Positions 8,504-17,303 are shown, counted from the first letter of the stretch. The stretch is 50,956 nucleotides of DNA from Chloroflexota bacterium (GCA_011523785.1 WTFW01000066.1:1-50956), one strand, 5' to 3'. The notes: generated by a model not told the origin, from the letters alone. Numbers and translations: made by a program.

Positions 8504-8800
8504 TTAGATCGCCAGCCGCGGGTAAATCTCGGGCAGGATGTCGAGCGCCAGCAGCGTGCCCTTGATCCCGAGCACGACGACCGCCGTGCAGCCCATCGCA
8601 ACTATCAGATAGAGCGGGGCGCGCATGCGCCGGGCCACGGCCGCCGGCAAATCGCCGGTGTCCATCAGCGACGGGATCATGGCGTGCGCCAGCATGTAGG
8701 TGAGGCCGGTGACGATCATCGCCGCGGCGAAGAACCAGAGGTGCGCCACCAGTTCAGAGAGCCTGACCCAGTCAGCCTCCGAGAGTTCGCTCAGTTGCAC
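8504..8800 (-). CDS. Small two-helix membrane protein leading the ACIII operon
   Basis: I do not recognise a named family. The 98-residue protein has two clear hydrophobic helices, about residues 17-42 and 64-88. It ends in a conserved-looking acidic/proline tail (LDILPEIYPRLAI) that resembles the DIFPEM segment of ActE. It is the first gene of the operon, 4 bases ahead of actA, and starts with ATG at 8800. From this position it could be an extra ACIII subunit or an assembly factor. That role is inference only. Confidence 0.65.
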   Translation of the reverse strand: MQLSELSEADWVRLSELVAHLWFFAAAMIVTGLTYMLAHAMIPSLMDTGDLPAAVARRMRAPLYLIVAMGCTAVVVLGIKGTLLALDILPEIYPRLAI

Positions 8801-9143
8801 CCGTGCGTCTCCGTCAGCAACCGGCGCGACACGTTCGGCGGCGCATGGTATCCGACCCGTGCGCCTGATGCGCGGGTGGCGCGTCGTCTATTGGCCCGAC
8901 CTACAGATTGAGGGCAGGGCGGCATCAGGCGAATTTCGTCTCCGGGCCGGGTGACAACGTGAAATGTTTCACAAATCACCCCGAACCGCAAGAAATACCG
9001 ACGCCAGGCCCCCCGCGAAAGCGCCTCAGGCGCGGCCACGGCGGTGCTGTCACAATACGGTCGCGACACGCGATGTCTGGACGTACGGACCCACGCTCTG
9101 ATCTGCTCTCGCTCTAACCCGGTCAGAAAGGACTGAAACCGCA
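8801..9143. other. Divergent intergenic region between the ACIII operon and aldehyde dehydrogenase
   Basis: This 343-base stretch separates two operons reading outward. It contains a Rex-like operator (8957-8974) and a 13-base palindrome GCGCCT-C-AGGCGC (9021-9033). A ribosome binding site AAAGGA (9127-9132) serves the rightward gene. The open frames crossing it look like GC-rich noise, with no domain. I cannot place a convincing -35/-10 pair for either direction. Confidence 0.6.
8957..8974. promoter_or_regulatory. Rex-like (or CRP-like) operator
   Basis: The plus strand reads ACGTGAA-ATGT-TTCACAA. Against the Rex consensus TTGTGAA-N4-TTCACAA it matches 12 of 14 fixed positions, with the right half perfect. 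Rex is a repressor released by high NADH relative to NAD+ and is known to control respiratory genes, which fits the ACIII operon starting at 8800. The same bases also give CGTGA-N6-TCACA, close to a CRP-type site, so the regulator is not certain. It lies 157 bases from the small membrane gene and 170 bases from aldehyde dehydrogenase. Confidence 0.55.
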
Positions 9144-10556
9144 ATGAAGATGTACATCGCCGGCGCCTGGACGAACGGGCAGTCGAGCATGGACGTGCTC
9201 AATCCCTACGACGGCTCCGTCGTGGACACGGTGCCGCGAGGTACGGCGGCGGACGTTGACCGCGCCCTGGACAGCGCGGTCCGCGGCGCGCGCGCGATGG
9301 CCGAACTGACCGGCTTCGAACGTTACGAACTGCTGCACCGCACGGCCGATCTCATCGTGGCCAACACCGAAAGCCTGGCGACCTGCCTCACCCGCGAAGA
9401 GGGCAAGATCATTTCCGAGGCTCGCATCGAGGTTGAGCGGGCCGCGGAGATCGTCTATCTCTCGGCCGAAGAGGCGAAGCGGCTGGACGGCGAGGTGATT
9501 CCGCTCGAAGGCGGCCCGGGCGTCAAGGGCAAGTTCGGCTTCACGATGCGCGTGCCCTGCGGCGTGGTTGCCGCCGTGACGCCGTTCAACTTCCCGCTGC
9601 ACCTGGTCTGCCACAAGGTCGGTCCCGCGCTGGCCGGCGGCAACGCCGTGGTGGTGAAGCCGGCCAGCGACACGCCGCTAATGGCGCTGCGCCTGGTCGA
9701 GTTGCTGCTTGAGGCCGGGGTGCCGGCGGAAGCCGTGCACTGCGTTACCGGCTCGGGCGCCGAAATCGGCGACGCCCTGGTGTCCGATCCGCGCGTCCGC
9801 AAGATCAGCTTCACCGGCAGCCGCGACATCGGCGAACGCATCTGCAAGCAGGCCGGGATCAAGAAGGTCACGATGGAACTTGGTTCCAACGCGCCGGTGA
9901 TCGTGATGCCGGACGCGGACATGGACAAGGTCCGCACGGTTATCCCGCAGACGGCCTTCGCCAATGCCGGCCAGGTCTGCATTTCCACGCAGCGCGTGAT
10001 CGCGCCGGCGCCGGTCTACGACGAACTCGTCGAGACCCTGGTTCCCGCCGTCGCGGCCCTTTCGGCCGGCGACCCGCTCGATCCCGCCACGTCCGTGGGT
10101 CCGATGATCCGCGAGTCGGACGCGGCCCGCGTTGGCGACTGGATCGATGAAGCGGTGGGCCAGGGGGCCGAACTGCTGGTTGGCGGTGGGCGCTCGGGCC
10201 AGCTGTTCGAGCCGACCCTGCTGGCCGGTGTCAACCCCGAGATGCGCGTTTCCTGCGAGGAGTTGTTTGGCCCGGCCATGGGCGTGACCCGCGTGGACGA
10301 CGTGGACCAGGCGATCGAGCTGGCCAACGACTCGATCTACGGGCTCAGCGCGGCGATCTTCACCCAGGACATTGACACGGCGATGCGCTTCGCCCGCAGC
10401 GTGGATTCAGGCAACATCCACATCAACTGGGGCAGCCAGTGGCGCACCGACCTGATGCCCTACGGTGGCCTGAAGGACAGCGGCATGGGCAAGGAAGGCC
10501 CCAAGTACGCGGTCGAGGAGATGACCGAGTACAAGTTGGTGGTTATTCACGACTGA
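9144..10556 (+). CDS. NAD(P)-dependent aldehyde dehydrogenase
   Basis: This is a full-length (470-residue) member of the aldehyde dehydrogenase superfamily, oxidising an aldehyde to an acid in the cytoplasm. The catalytic Cys279 lies in NAGQVCIS and the general base Glu245 in MELGSNAP. The cofactor-binding segment TPFNFPLHLV and the FTGSRDIGE loop are present. ELGSNAP (Ser instead of the common second Gly) and the ending DLMPYGGLKDSGMGKEGP place it nearer the lactaldehyde/phosphonoacetaldehyde/GAPN-like branch. The substrate cannot be assigned. AAAGGA at 9127-9132 supports the ATG at 9144. Its last 10 bases overlap the convergent MFS gene. Confidence 0.9.
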   Translation: MKMYIAGAWTNGQSSMDVLNPYDGSVVDTVPRGTAADVDRALDSAVRGARAMAELTGFERYELLHRTADLIVANTESLATCLTREEGKIISEARIEVERAAEIVYLSAEEAKRLDGEVIPLEGGPGVKGKFGFTMRVPCGVVAAVTPFNFPLHLVCHKVGPALAGGNAVVVKPASDTPLMALRLVELLLEAGVPAEAVHCVTGSGAEIGDALVSDPRVRKISFTGSRDIGERICKQAGIKKVTMELGSNAPVIVMPDADMDKVRTVIPQTAFANAGQVCISTQRVIAPAPVYDELVETLVPAVAALSAGDPLDPATSVGPMIRESDAARVGDWIDEAVGQGAELLVGGGRSGQLFEPTLLAGVNPEMRVSCEELFGPAMGVTRVDDVDQAIELANDSIYGLSAAIFTQDIDTAMRFARSVDSGNIHINWGSQWRTDLMPYGGLKDSGMGKEGPKYAVEEMTEYKLVVIHD

Positions 10557-11749
10557 ATCACGCCGCGCACCCTCAGCCGGCTGATCGCCACAAGGGACGC
10601 GACACCGGCCGCCGCGCCCGCCCAGAACAAAAGGGCGGGCGCGGCGTCGCCGGCGGCAATGGCCAGCAGCGCCGCCAGCGCCACCCCAATCGAATAGGCG
10701 GTGGAGTCGATGGCCATGGCCTGGCCCAGGCGACCGTGCGGCGTGACGTCCGCCGCCAGCGCCACGATCAGCCCCTGGAACACGCTCTGCGTAAACGCGT
10801 AGGGCACCCAGAGCGCCAGCAGCGCGCCAAACGCGTCGATTTGTCCGTAGACCGCCGTGTTGACCGCCCCAACGGCCAGCGCAACGGCCAGGGCTCCACG
10901 TCGCCCCCAGCGGTCTGAGAGCGCCCCCACCGCCACCTGCGCGCTGGCGCCGCCGACGGCTGACAGAAACACCAGCCATCCCACGGCCGTCAGATCGCCG
11001 CCCGCGTCCACCAGCTTCGGCCCGGCCAGGATGATGAAGGCGCCATAAGTCACGGTGGTGCAGGCGCGGATGAAGGCCAGGATCCGGATCGCCGGTACCC
11101 GCGTCAGTTGCAGCAGCTCGCGAATCCTGACCTCGCCGGCGCGCGGCGCCACCGGCACGGCCGGCAGCAGCGTGAGCGCCGCCAGCGCCGCCGCGCCGAC
11201 AATCAGTGCGGCGACCAGCGCAAAGACTCGAAACCCGAAGGCGTTGGCCAGTACGCCCAGCGCCAGCCCGCCGACGCCGGGCGCCACCCCGACCGTGAAA
11301 CTGACCAGTGACGACGCCAGTCCCCGCCGGGCCGCCGGCGCCACTTGCATGGCGTAGGTCTGGGAGGCCGACCAATGCAACCCCAGCGCCAGGCCGCCGA
11401 ACGGGGCGGCCACGATGAACAGCCCCAGGTCCGGCGTGACGATCATCACGGCCACCAGCACGGCCAGCCCCGCAAGCCCCAGGGCATACGTCCGCTGGCT
11501 GCCGAACCGGGCAATGGGAACCGAGGCAAAGATGCCCAGCACGGCTCGCGCCCCGTGCATGGCGACCAGCAGCACGCCGGCGCCGGCTACGCCCCGTCCC
11601 AGGTCGTCGCGCACGAACAACGACAGGAAATTGACGACCGGCAGCCAGCCGGCCACGCCCAGGCCCATGATTGCGATCAGCGTGACGAAGCGGCGCGATC
11701 CCAGGCGCGCCGCGGGATCAGCCGCCTGGCTGGTTACCGCGCTTCTCAA
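10547..11749 (-). CDS. Major facilitator superfamily transporter
   Basis: The 400-residue protein has about twelve membrane helices in two six-helix halves. The loop between helices 8 and 9 carries GALSDRWGRRGAL, the family's motif A repeat. The general layout is that of drug/proton antiporters, but the substrate is unknown. The start appears to be TTG at 11749, preceded by GGAG about eight bases upstream, since no ATG or GTG lies near the N-terminus. It stands alone between convergent aldehyde dehydrogenase and divergent MMPL exporter. Confidence 0.88.
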   Translation of the reverse strand: MRSAVTSQAADPAARLGSRRFVTLIAIMGLGVAGWLPVVNFLSLFVRDDLGRGVAGAGVLLVAMHGARAVLGIFASVPIARFGSQRTYALGLAGLAVLVAVMIVTPDLGLFIVAAPFGGLALGLHWSASQTYAMQVAPAARRGLASSLVSFTVGVAPGVGGLALGVLANAFGFRVFALVAALIVGAAALAALTLLPAVPVAPRAGEVRIRELLQLTRVPAIRILAFIRACTTVTYGAFIILAGPKLVDAGGDLTAVGWLVFLSAVGGASAQVAVGALSDRWGRRGALAVALAVGAVNTAVYGQIDAFGALLALWVPYAFTQSVFQGLIVALAADVTPHGRLGQAMAIDSTAYSIGVALAALLAIAAGDAAPALLFWAGAAAGVASLVAISRLRVRGVIQS

Positions 11750-11915
11750 ATCCGGTCTCCGTCTCTGTCGCCGCCGTCACTCCGGCGCCGACCGCGCTGA
11801 GCGCGCGAACCGTAGCAGCCCCTGCGGTCAAGCGCCCGATACAGCCGCTTCCGGACGGCGGACTGCGACGGTAGCGGAACGCACGTTGACGGTCCGCCGG
11901 CGGCCGTCGCCCGCC

Positions 11916-11921
11916 TAGAAT
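11916..11921 (+). promoter_or_regulatory. Possible -10 element upstream of the MMPL exporter
   Basis: TAGAAT lies about 37 bases before the best ribosome binding site (GGGAG, 11946-11950). A TTGACG at 11886-11891 is too far away (24-base spacer) to be its standard -35, so the promoter assignment is weak. Confidence 0.3.
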
Positions 11922-11981
11922 CCAGGCAGAGCGTCGTGACGCCGCGGGAGTAACGCGCTGGAGGCACTGGGCCGGTTCACG

Positions 11982-14153
11982 GTGCGGTGGCGCTGGCCGA
12001 TCATTGCGGCCTGGCTCCTCGCCGCGTCCCTTTCGCTGGTGGCGCTGCCGCAAGTCGGCTCGATCCTGCGGGCCGGCGGATTCTCCGCTGACGGCATCGA
12101 GGCCGAGGAAGCGTTCGAGCGGTATGAGCAGGACTTTGGGGCCGTCGGCTCGCCTATTCAGATTGCCTTTCACCACGATGAGTGGCTGGTCACGGACGAC
12201 GTCTTCGCGGCGGAGGCGGCTCGAGTCCTGGCCCCATTGGCGGCCTTGCCGGACGTCATGCGGGTCTCGACCTACCAGGAGAATCCAACCCAGATCGCGC
12301 CGGGTGGCCACACGGCCTACGCCACGCTGTTCTTCGACCTGCACCCCGACGTGGCCCACCGCATCGTGCCCGAGCTTCGAGCTCGGCTAGTTGCGACCGA
12401 CCTCGACGTGCACATCGCCGGTTCCCCCGTCTACTACTCCGACATCCAGACCCTGAGCGAGTCCGATCTGCAGCGAGCCGAGACCGTGGGTCTGCCGTTC
12501 GCGCTGATCGTGCTGGTGCTGGTCTTCGGGTCGGTGGTCGCGGCTGGTATTCCGGTGCTGGCGGGTGGCGCGAGCGTCGTAGTCGGCCTGGCGCTGCTCT
12601 GGCTGTTCGGCCAGCAGGTCGGCTTCTCGATCTTCGCCCTGAACGTGGTGACGCTGGTGGGCCTGGGGCTCGGGGCCGACTACTCACTCATCCTGGTCAG
12701 CCGCTTCCGCGAGGAGTTGGCGGCAGGGCGAACGGTCGAGGATGCGGTGCCTCGCACGGTCGCCACCGCCGGCAAGGCCGTGGTGTTCTCGGGCGCGGCG
12801 GTCCTGACGGGGCTGGCGTCGCTGATGGTCTTTGAATTCATGATGCTGCGCTCGATTGGCGCGGGGGGCGCCCTCGTAGTGCTCATTGCGGTCTCGGCTG
12901 CCACGACGTTCGTGCCGGCCCTGCTGGCCGTGCTGGGTCCGCGCGTCAACCGGTGGCGGGTGTGGCGGCCGTCGGTCGGACCGAGCAACGGGTGGGCGCG
13001 GCTGGCGCGTGCGGTCATGCGGCGGCCGTTGCCGATCTTCCTCAGCGTCTCTTTGTTCCTCGTGGTGCTGGGTCTTCCGTTCCTGCATGTCCGCCTCAAC
13101 GCCCCCGACGCCAGGGTGCTCACGCCGGACTCGCCGTCGCGCGTGGCCTACGAGTTTCTGAGGGACGAATTCGGCGAAGGCCACCAGACGCCGCTGTTTC
13201 TTGTGGCGCGCTTTCCGGAGGGCGCGCTGGCCCCCGACGCCGTAGCCGCGCAGCACGCGCTCACCCGCGCGCTTGAAGCCGATCCGCGCGTCGCCAGGGT
13301 GGGCGGCATCACCGCCCTCGACCCGCGAATCACGCTCGAGCAATACCAGCTGCTCTATCGCTACGCACCCGGCATTGGAGACCCCTGGGCCAGGGCGCTG
13401 GCCGAGACGTTCACGCGCGAGAACGCCGCCTTCATGCTGGTTGAGCCCAGCGTGCCGTCAACCTCGCCGGAAGCCGAAGGCCTGGTCGAGGCCATTCGGG
13501 CCTACCGCGACGCCAACGGCCTTGATCTGCTGGTCGGCGGCGGCGCGGCTGGGCTGAAGGACTTTGTCGACCGGCTCTACACCGACTTTCCCAAGGCCGT
13601 GCTGCTGATCCTGGTGATCACCTACGTGGTGCTGGCCGTGCTTTTCCGGTCGGTCGTGCTGCCGCTGAAGGCCGTGCTGCTGAACGTGCTGAGCCTGCTG
13701 GCCAGCTTTGGCGCGCTGGTGCTGGTGTTCCAGGACGGCTGGCTCTCGAACGTGCTGCGCTTCGAACCGCTCGGCTATATCGACTCCCTGCTGCCGGTCG
13801 TCCTGTTCGCCATGCTCTTCGGTCTGAGCATGGACTACGAGGTATTTCTGCTCTCTCGCGTCAAGGAAGCGCACGACGAAGGCCGTTCCAATACCGAGAG
13901 CGTGGCCATCGGCATGGAACGCAGCGGCCGCGTGGTCACCAGCGCGGCGTTGGTGGTGATTGCCGTGTGCCTGGCGTTTGTGACCGCGGACATCGTGCTC
14001 ATCAAGGCGCTGGGACTCGGTGCGGCCATTGCGGTCTTCGTGGACGCCGCCATCGTGCGTGCGCTGCTGGTGCCGGCCACGATGCACCTGCTGGGGCGCT
14101 GGAACTGGTGGGCGCCCTCGCTACGACGGCCACGGCTGCGGAGCGCCGCGTGA
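11982..14153 (+). CDS. MMPL-family RND transporter
   Basis: This is a 723-residue exporter of the MMPL/RND family with the expected layout. There is one N-terminal helix, an extracytoplasmic loop, a five-helix block (about residues 165-315), a second helix and loop, and a second block (about 540-715). GLGADYSLIL and GLSMDYEVFLLSRVKE are the conserved Asp-Tyr motifs of the two halves, used for proton coupling. The GTG at 11982 is the first standard start. The frame continues upstream as LEALGRFT, which matches how MMPL proteins often begin, and a CTG at 11958 has GGGAG seven bases ahead, so the true start may be there. Substrate unknown; family members move lipids and other hydrophobic compounds. 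Confidence 0.92.
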   Translation: MRWRWPIIAAWLLAASLSLVALPQVGSILRAGGFSADGIEAEEAFERYEQDFGAVGSPIQIAFHHDEWLVTDDVFAAEAARVLAPLAALPDVMRVSTYQENPTQIAPGGHTAYATLFFDLHPDVAHRIVPELRARLVATDLDVHIAGSPVYYSDIQTLSESDLQRAETVGLPFALIVLVLVFGSVVAAGIPVLAGGASVVVGLALLWLFGQQVGFSIFALNVVTLVGLGLGADYSLILVSRFREELAAGRTVEDAVPRTVATAGKAVVFSGAAVLTGLASLMVFEFMMLRSIGAGGALVVLIAVSAATTFVPALLAVLGPRVNRWRVWRPSVGPSNGWARLARAVMRRPLPIFLSVSLFLVVLGLPFLHVRLNAPDARVLTPDSPSRVAYEFLRDEFGEGHQTPLFLVARFPEGALAPDAVAAQHALTRALEADPRVARVGGITALDPRITLEQYQLLYRYAPGIGDPWARALAETFTRENAAFMLVEPSVPSTSPEAEGLVEAIRAYRDANGLDLLVGGGAAGLKDFVDRLYTDFPKAVLLILVITYVVLAVLFRSVVLPLKAVLLNVLSLLASFGALVLVFQDGWLSNVLRFEPLGYIDSLLPVVLFAMLFGLSMDYEVFLLSRVKEAHDEGRSNTESVAIGMERSGRVVTSAALVVIAVCLAFVTADIVLIKALGLGAAIAVFVDAAIVRALLVPATMHLLGRWNWWAPSLRRPRLRSAA

Positions 14154-15211
14154 TTCGGCGCGCGCTGTGCCTGGCCCTGGCCGCGCTGCTGCTGGCGGCC
14201 TGCGGCGAAGTCGCGCCACCGCTGCCCGAGCCGCGGCCGCATCGATTTGACGTCGCAGACCTGCCACCCATCGACCTGCCCCGCGACGATGGACCCCACG
14301 CCAACCTGACGGAATGGTGGTACGTCAGCGGCCATCTGCAGACGGCCGAAGGCGACCCCTTTGGCTTTGAGTTCGCACTGTTCCAGTCAATTCGCCAGGG
14401 CGCCCCGCCCGGCTACGCCGCTCATTTCGCGGTCACCGACGTCGGGCGCCAACAGTTCCACTACGGCGAGCGCACCGAGGTGGCCGACCTGTTCGCAGCA
14501 CGGCCAGAACAGCCAGCCGTCCTTGACCTCTCCGTTGACGGCTGGACCCTGCGAACGGTGCCGGGCGGCTTTTCCATCTCCGCCGGTCTCGATACCGTGG
14601 CTCTCCAGGTGGAGCTCATCCCGACAAAGCCGGCCGCCATCCACAACGAGACGGGCATCCTGGATTTCTCGCCGTTCGGCTGGAGCTACTACTACTCCTA
14701 CACGCGCGCCGCCGTCCGCGGCGTGCTGCTGGACCAGGGCCTGCCGCGGCCGGTTACCGGCACGGCCTGGCTGGACCATCAGTGGGGCGACTTCATCTCG
14801 GTCACGTCCGGCGGTTGGGACTGGTACAGCGTGCAGTTGTCGGACGGGCGTGACTTCACGGCGTCGGTCGTTCGCGACGAATTTGGCGCCACGGTTCTGC
14901 AGTACGGCACCCTGGTCGGCCCCGCCGGCCAGACCACGCACTTGCGGGCTGACGAACTGGAGGTGCGCGCCACCGGCCGCTGGACCAGTCCGCACACGGG
15001 GATCGACTATCCGTCCGGCTGGACGATTTCGGTTCCAGCTGAAAGTCTACGCTTGCGACTGGAACCACTGCTCCGTGACCAGGAGCTCGACACCCGCGCC
15101 AGTACCGGCGTCGTGTACTGGGAAGGCGCCGTGCACGTCAGCGGCGACGGTGCCGAGACCGGCCTGGGCTACGTGGAGCTGACCGGCTACGGACCGCCGC
15201 CTTCGGCGTGA
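14150..15211 (+). CDS. Lipoprotein of the CrtC/AttH (carotenoid hydratase-like, lipocalin-like) family
   Basis: The protein begins with a lipoprotein signal (ALAALLLAACGE, Cys at about 17) and then shows family motifs: TEWWYVSGHL near residue 50, GTAWLDHQWGDF near 205, and a WDWYSVQLSDG segment. Related proteins include carotenoid 1,2-hydratase (CrtC) and the AttH-type putative hydrolases. Many relatives are exported and are not carotenoid enzymes. It starts with GTG at 14150, overlapping the MMPL stop (GTGA), so the two are translationally coupled. An export partnership with the transporter is likely, but its chemistry cannot be read from the sequence. Confidence 0.85.
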   Translation: MIRRALCLALAALLLAACGEVAPPLPEPRPHRFDVADLPPIDLPRDDGPHANLTEWWYVSGHLQTAEGDPFGFEFALFQSIRQGAPPGYAAHFAVTDVGRQQFHYGERTEVADLFAARPEQPAVLDLSVDGWTLRTVPGGFSISAGLDTVALQVELIPTKPAAIHNETGILDFSPFGWSYYYSYTRAAVRGVLLDQGLPRPVTGTAWLDHQWGDFISVTSGGWDWYSVQLSDGRDFTASVVRDEFGATVLQYGTLVGPAGQTTHLRADELEVRATGRWTSPHTGIDYPSGWTISVPAESLRLRLEPLLRDQELDTRASTGVVYWEGAVHVSGDGAETGLGYVELTGYGPPPSA

Positions 15212-15266
15212 CGCGGGCGTACGGCGTACCATCGACGGGCGCATTCGTCTGACGGAATCGAAAAGC

Positions 15267-16337
15267 ATGTCCGCTCGCCAGGCTCGCATCGGCGTCATCG
15301 GCGCCGGCTGGTGGTCCACCTACACGCACATTCCGGGACTGATCGAAAACCCACACGCCCACCTGGCCGCGATCTGCGACCGCAGCGAGGAGGCCTGCGA
15401 GCGTGCCACCACGGCCTTCCCCGGCCCGGCCGCCTTCGTGGACGTCGAGACCATGCTCGCCGTGACCGAGCTTGACGGCGTGGTAATCGCCATTCCCCAC
15501 GCCGCCCACTACGACGTGGCGGCGCGCTGCCTGGACGCCGGCCTCAACGTGATGCTGGAAAAACCCATGGTGCTGACGGCCAGGCACGCGGCCGACCTGG
15601 TGCAGCGCGCAGAAGCGCAGGGCGTGGAACTCATCATCGGCTACCCCTGGCATTTCACCCGCACGGCTATCCGCGCCCGCGAGGTCATCGCCTCGGGTGA
15701 GCTCGGCGACATCCAGCATGTCGTATGCACGCAGTCGTCCATGGTCGTCGAGTTCTACCGCGGCAACGACGCCGCCTATCAGCCGGTCTTCGAGTGGACG
15801 GTCGCCGGACCTGGCGACGTCTACGCCCGTCCGGAAGTCTCCGGCGGCGGCCAGGGTCACCTGCAGATCACGCACTCGTCGGGCCTCATGTTCTTCGTGA
15901 CCGGTCTGCGCCCGCAGCGCGTCAGCGCGCTGATGAGCTCGTTCGACGTACCCGTGGACCTGGTGGACGTCATGACTGTCGAGTTCGAAGGCGGCGCCCT
16001 GGGCGTCGTATCCGGGACCGGCAACGTTCCCGTCGGGGACGCCGGCCAGCTGGACGTGCGCGCCTACTGCGAGCACGGCTACGTGTTGCTGGACGCGATC
16101 ACCGGGGCCCTGGAGATCCACCGCCGCGACGGGTCCATCGAGCGCGACCAACTGGCTGCGGACGATACCTACCCCCGTTTCACGACAGCCGCCAACCTGG
16201 TGGACGTTTGCCTGGGTCGTGAGCCCAATGGTTCGCCAGCCGCGTTCGGGCATCGATCCGTTGAGCTGCTGGACGCCGCTTACCGCTCAGCCGCGAACGG
16301 CGGTCGCATGATTGAGGTCAACGATCTCTACGCCTGA
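15267..16337 (+). CDS. Gfo/Idh/MocA family NAD(P)-dependent oxidoreductase
   Basis: The N-terminal Rossmann fold carries IGVIGAGWWS (residues about 8-17), and the family's EKP motif appears in MLEKPMVLT near residue 100. The C-terminal half is the alpha/beta substrate domain. Such enzymes oxidise or reduce hydroxyl groups of sugars, inositols or similar compounds; the substrate is unknown. The ATG at 15267 is preceded by GGAATCG. A TACCAT (15227-15232) could be a -10 element. The IscA-like gene overlaps its end. Confidence 0.88.
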   Translation: MSARQARIGVIGAGWWSTYTHIPGLIENPHAHLAAICDRSEEACERATTAFPGPAAFVDVETMLAVTELDGVVIAIPHAAHYDVAARCLDAGLNVMLEKPMVLTARHAADLVQRAEAQGVELIIGYPWHFTRTAIRAREVIASGELGDIQHVVCTQSSMVVEFYRGNDAAYQPVFEWTVAGPGDVYARPEVSGGGQGHLQITHSSGLMFFVTGLRPQRVSALMSSFDVPVDLVDVMTVEFEGGALGVVSGTGNVPVGDAGQLDVRAYCEHGYVLLDAITGALEIHRRDGSIERDQLAADDTYPRFTTAANLVDVCLGREPNGSPAAFGHRSVELLDAAYRSAANGGRMIEVNDLYA

Positions 16338-16662
16338 ACCGGCCGACGAGCCCACAACCGCTTCCGGCGAACTGACCGTTACGCCCGAGGTCGCCTTGGC
16401 GCTGCACACCGCGCTGCAGGACGCCAACGGGAGCGACGAGCAGTCCCGCGTCATCCGCATCTCACTCGACACGTCCAACCGCATGCGCCTGTCGGTGAGC
16501 GATATCTGGGAGGGCGACCGGAAGGTCGTTTTCGACGGCCGGATTATTCTTGTCGCCGAGCCCGAGGTGTCCGACGCCCTGGCCGGTCGCACGCTGGCCA
16601 TTCAGACCACGGGCGGACGGTCCGCGTTCACCCTCCGGCCGACTCGCGACGCGGACGCCTAG
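16312..16662 (+). CDS. Cysteine-free IscA/HesB-like protein
   Basis: Residues about 20-110 follow the HesB/IscA fold pattern. A helix (TPEVALALHTAL) comes first, followed by strands and a DRKVVFDGRIILVAEPE segment equivalent to the VVVDGKSL region. A glycine-containing turn (QTTGGRSAFTLRP) then matches the EGFKFTNP region. There is no cysteine at all, so it cannot bind an iron-sulfur cluster the way IscA does. The start is TTG at 16312, overlapping the previous gene by 26 bases; I see no later start that keeps the domain. It is probably co-transcribed with the dehydrogenase. Function unknown. Confidence 0.65.
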   Translation: MRSTISTPEPADEPTTASGELTVTPEVALALHTALQDANGSDEQSRVIRISLDTSNRMRLSVSDIWEGDRKVVFDGRIILVAEPEVSDALAGRTLAIQTTGGRSAFTLRPTRDADA

Positions 16663-17303
16663 GCCGGATCGGCGGTCAACACCGGAGCCAGCAGGTTGTC
16701 CAGGTCGTCATCGGTCAGCGGACCCACCCAGCGGCGAACCAGCACGCCCTGGCGGTCAATCACGAAGGTCTCCGGCAGGCCGGTCACACCAAACTCGACC
16801 GGTATCAGGCGCGTGGAGTCTTCGGCATTTGGGTAGGTGACACCTACATCGTCCAGGAACTCGATGGCCGCCGCCTGGTCATCCCAGACGTCGATACCCA
16901 GGATGGTCACGCCGGCGGACTCCAGCCGCACGGCCGCCCGCTGCAGTACCGGCGCTTCCACGCGGCACGGCGGGCACCACGTAGCCCAGAAATTCAACAC
17001 GACGATCCGACCCCGATAGTCCGAGAGTTGAATCCGCCGGCCGTCAAACGACGTCAGCACAAAGTCGGGCGCCGGTCGCGGGCGTACGTCCGTGGCTCGG
17101 CCGATCGAGATGATCCCCAGGCCGCTGCGCTCGGTTCCGCCCCGCATCACCAGCCCGATCACGACGATCAGCGCCACTAGCGTCGCAACGCCGGCGATCG
17201 CCGCCACAAGCTGCGGCGCCGTCAGCCGCTGAGGCTGGGTAGCGTCCACGGACTGGCTGCTCCTGATACGTGATCCCTGCCGACTGTCGGCGAATCCGAG
17301 CAT
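16659..17303 (-). CDS. Membrane-anchored TlpA/ResA-type thioredoxin
   Basis: An N-terminal membrane helix (about residues 30-55) is followed by a thioredoxin domain with NFWATWCPPCRVEAP and a cis-proline loop GLPETFVID. Proteins of this type keep apocytochrome cysteines reduced outside the membrane before heme attachment. I chose the ATG at 17303 (214 residues); GTG codons at 17342 and 17345 would add 13-14 residues. It is divergent from a second thioredoxin and CcdA, the usual electron donor of such proteins. Its 3' end overlaps the IscA-like gene by 4 bases, convergently. Confidence 0.87.
   Translation of the reverse strand: MLGFADSRQGSRIRSSQSVDATQPQRLTAPQLVAAIAGVATLVALIVVIGLVMRGGTERSGLGIISIGRATDVRPRPAPDFVLTSFDGRRIQLSDYRGRIVVLNFWATWCPPCRVEAPVLQRAAVRLESAGVTILGIDVWDDQAAAIEFLDDVGVTYPNAEDSTRLIPVEFGVTGLPETFVIDRQGVLVRRWVGPLTDDDLDNLLAPVLTADPA

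Noticed and set aside
9021-9033. GCGCCT-C-AGGCGC inverted repeat upstream of aldehyde dehydrogenase
   Set aside because: Too short and GC-rich to separate from background; no regulator match.
8791-9144. Open frame of about 117 codons filling the gap between the act operon and aldehyde dehydrogenase
   Set aside because: No homology features, and it would run through the Rex-like site and the ribosome binding site of the rightward gene; better read as a regulatory region.
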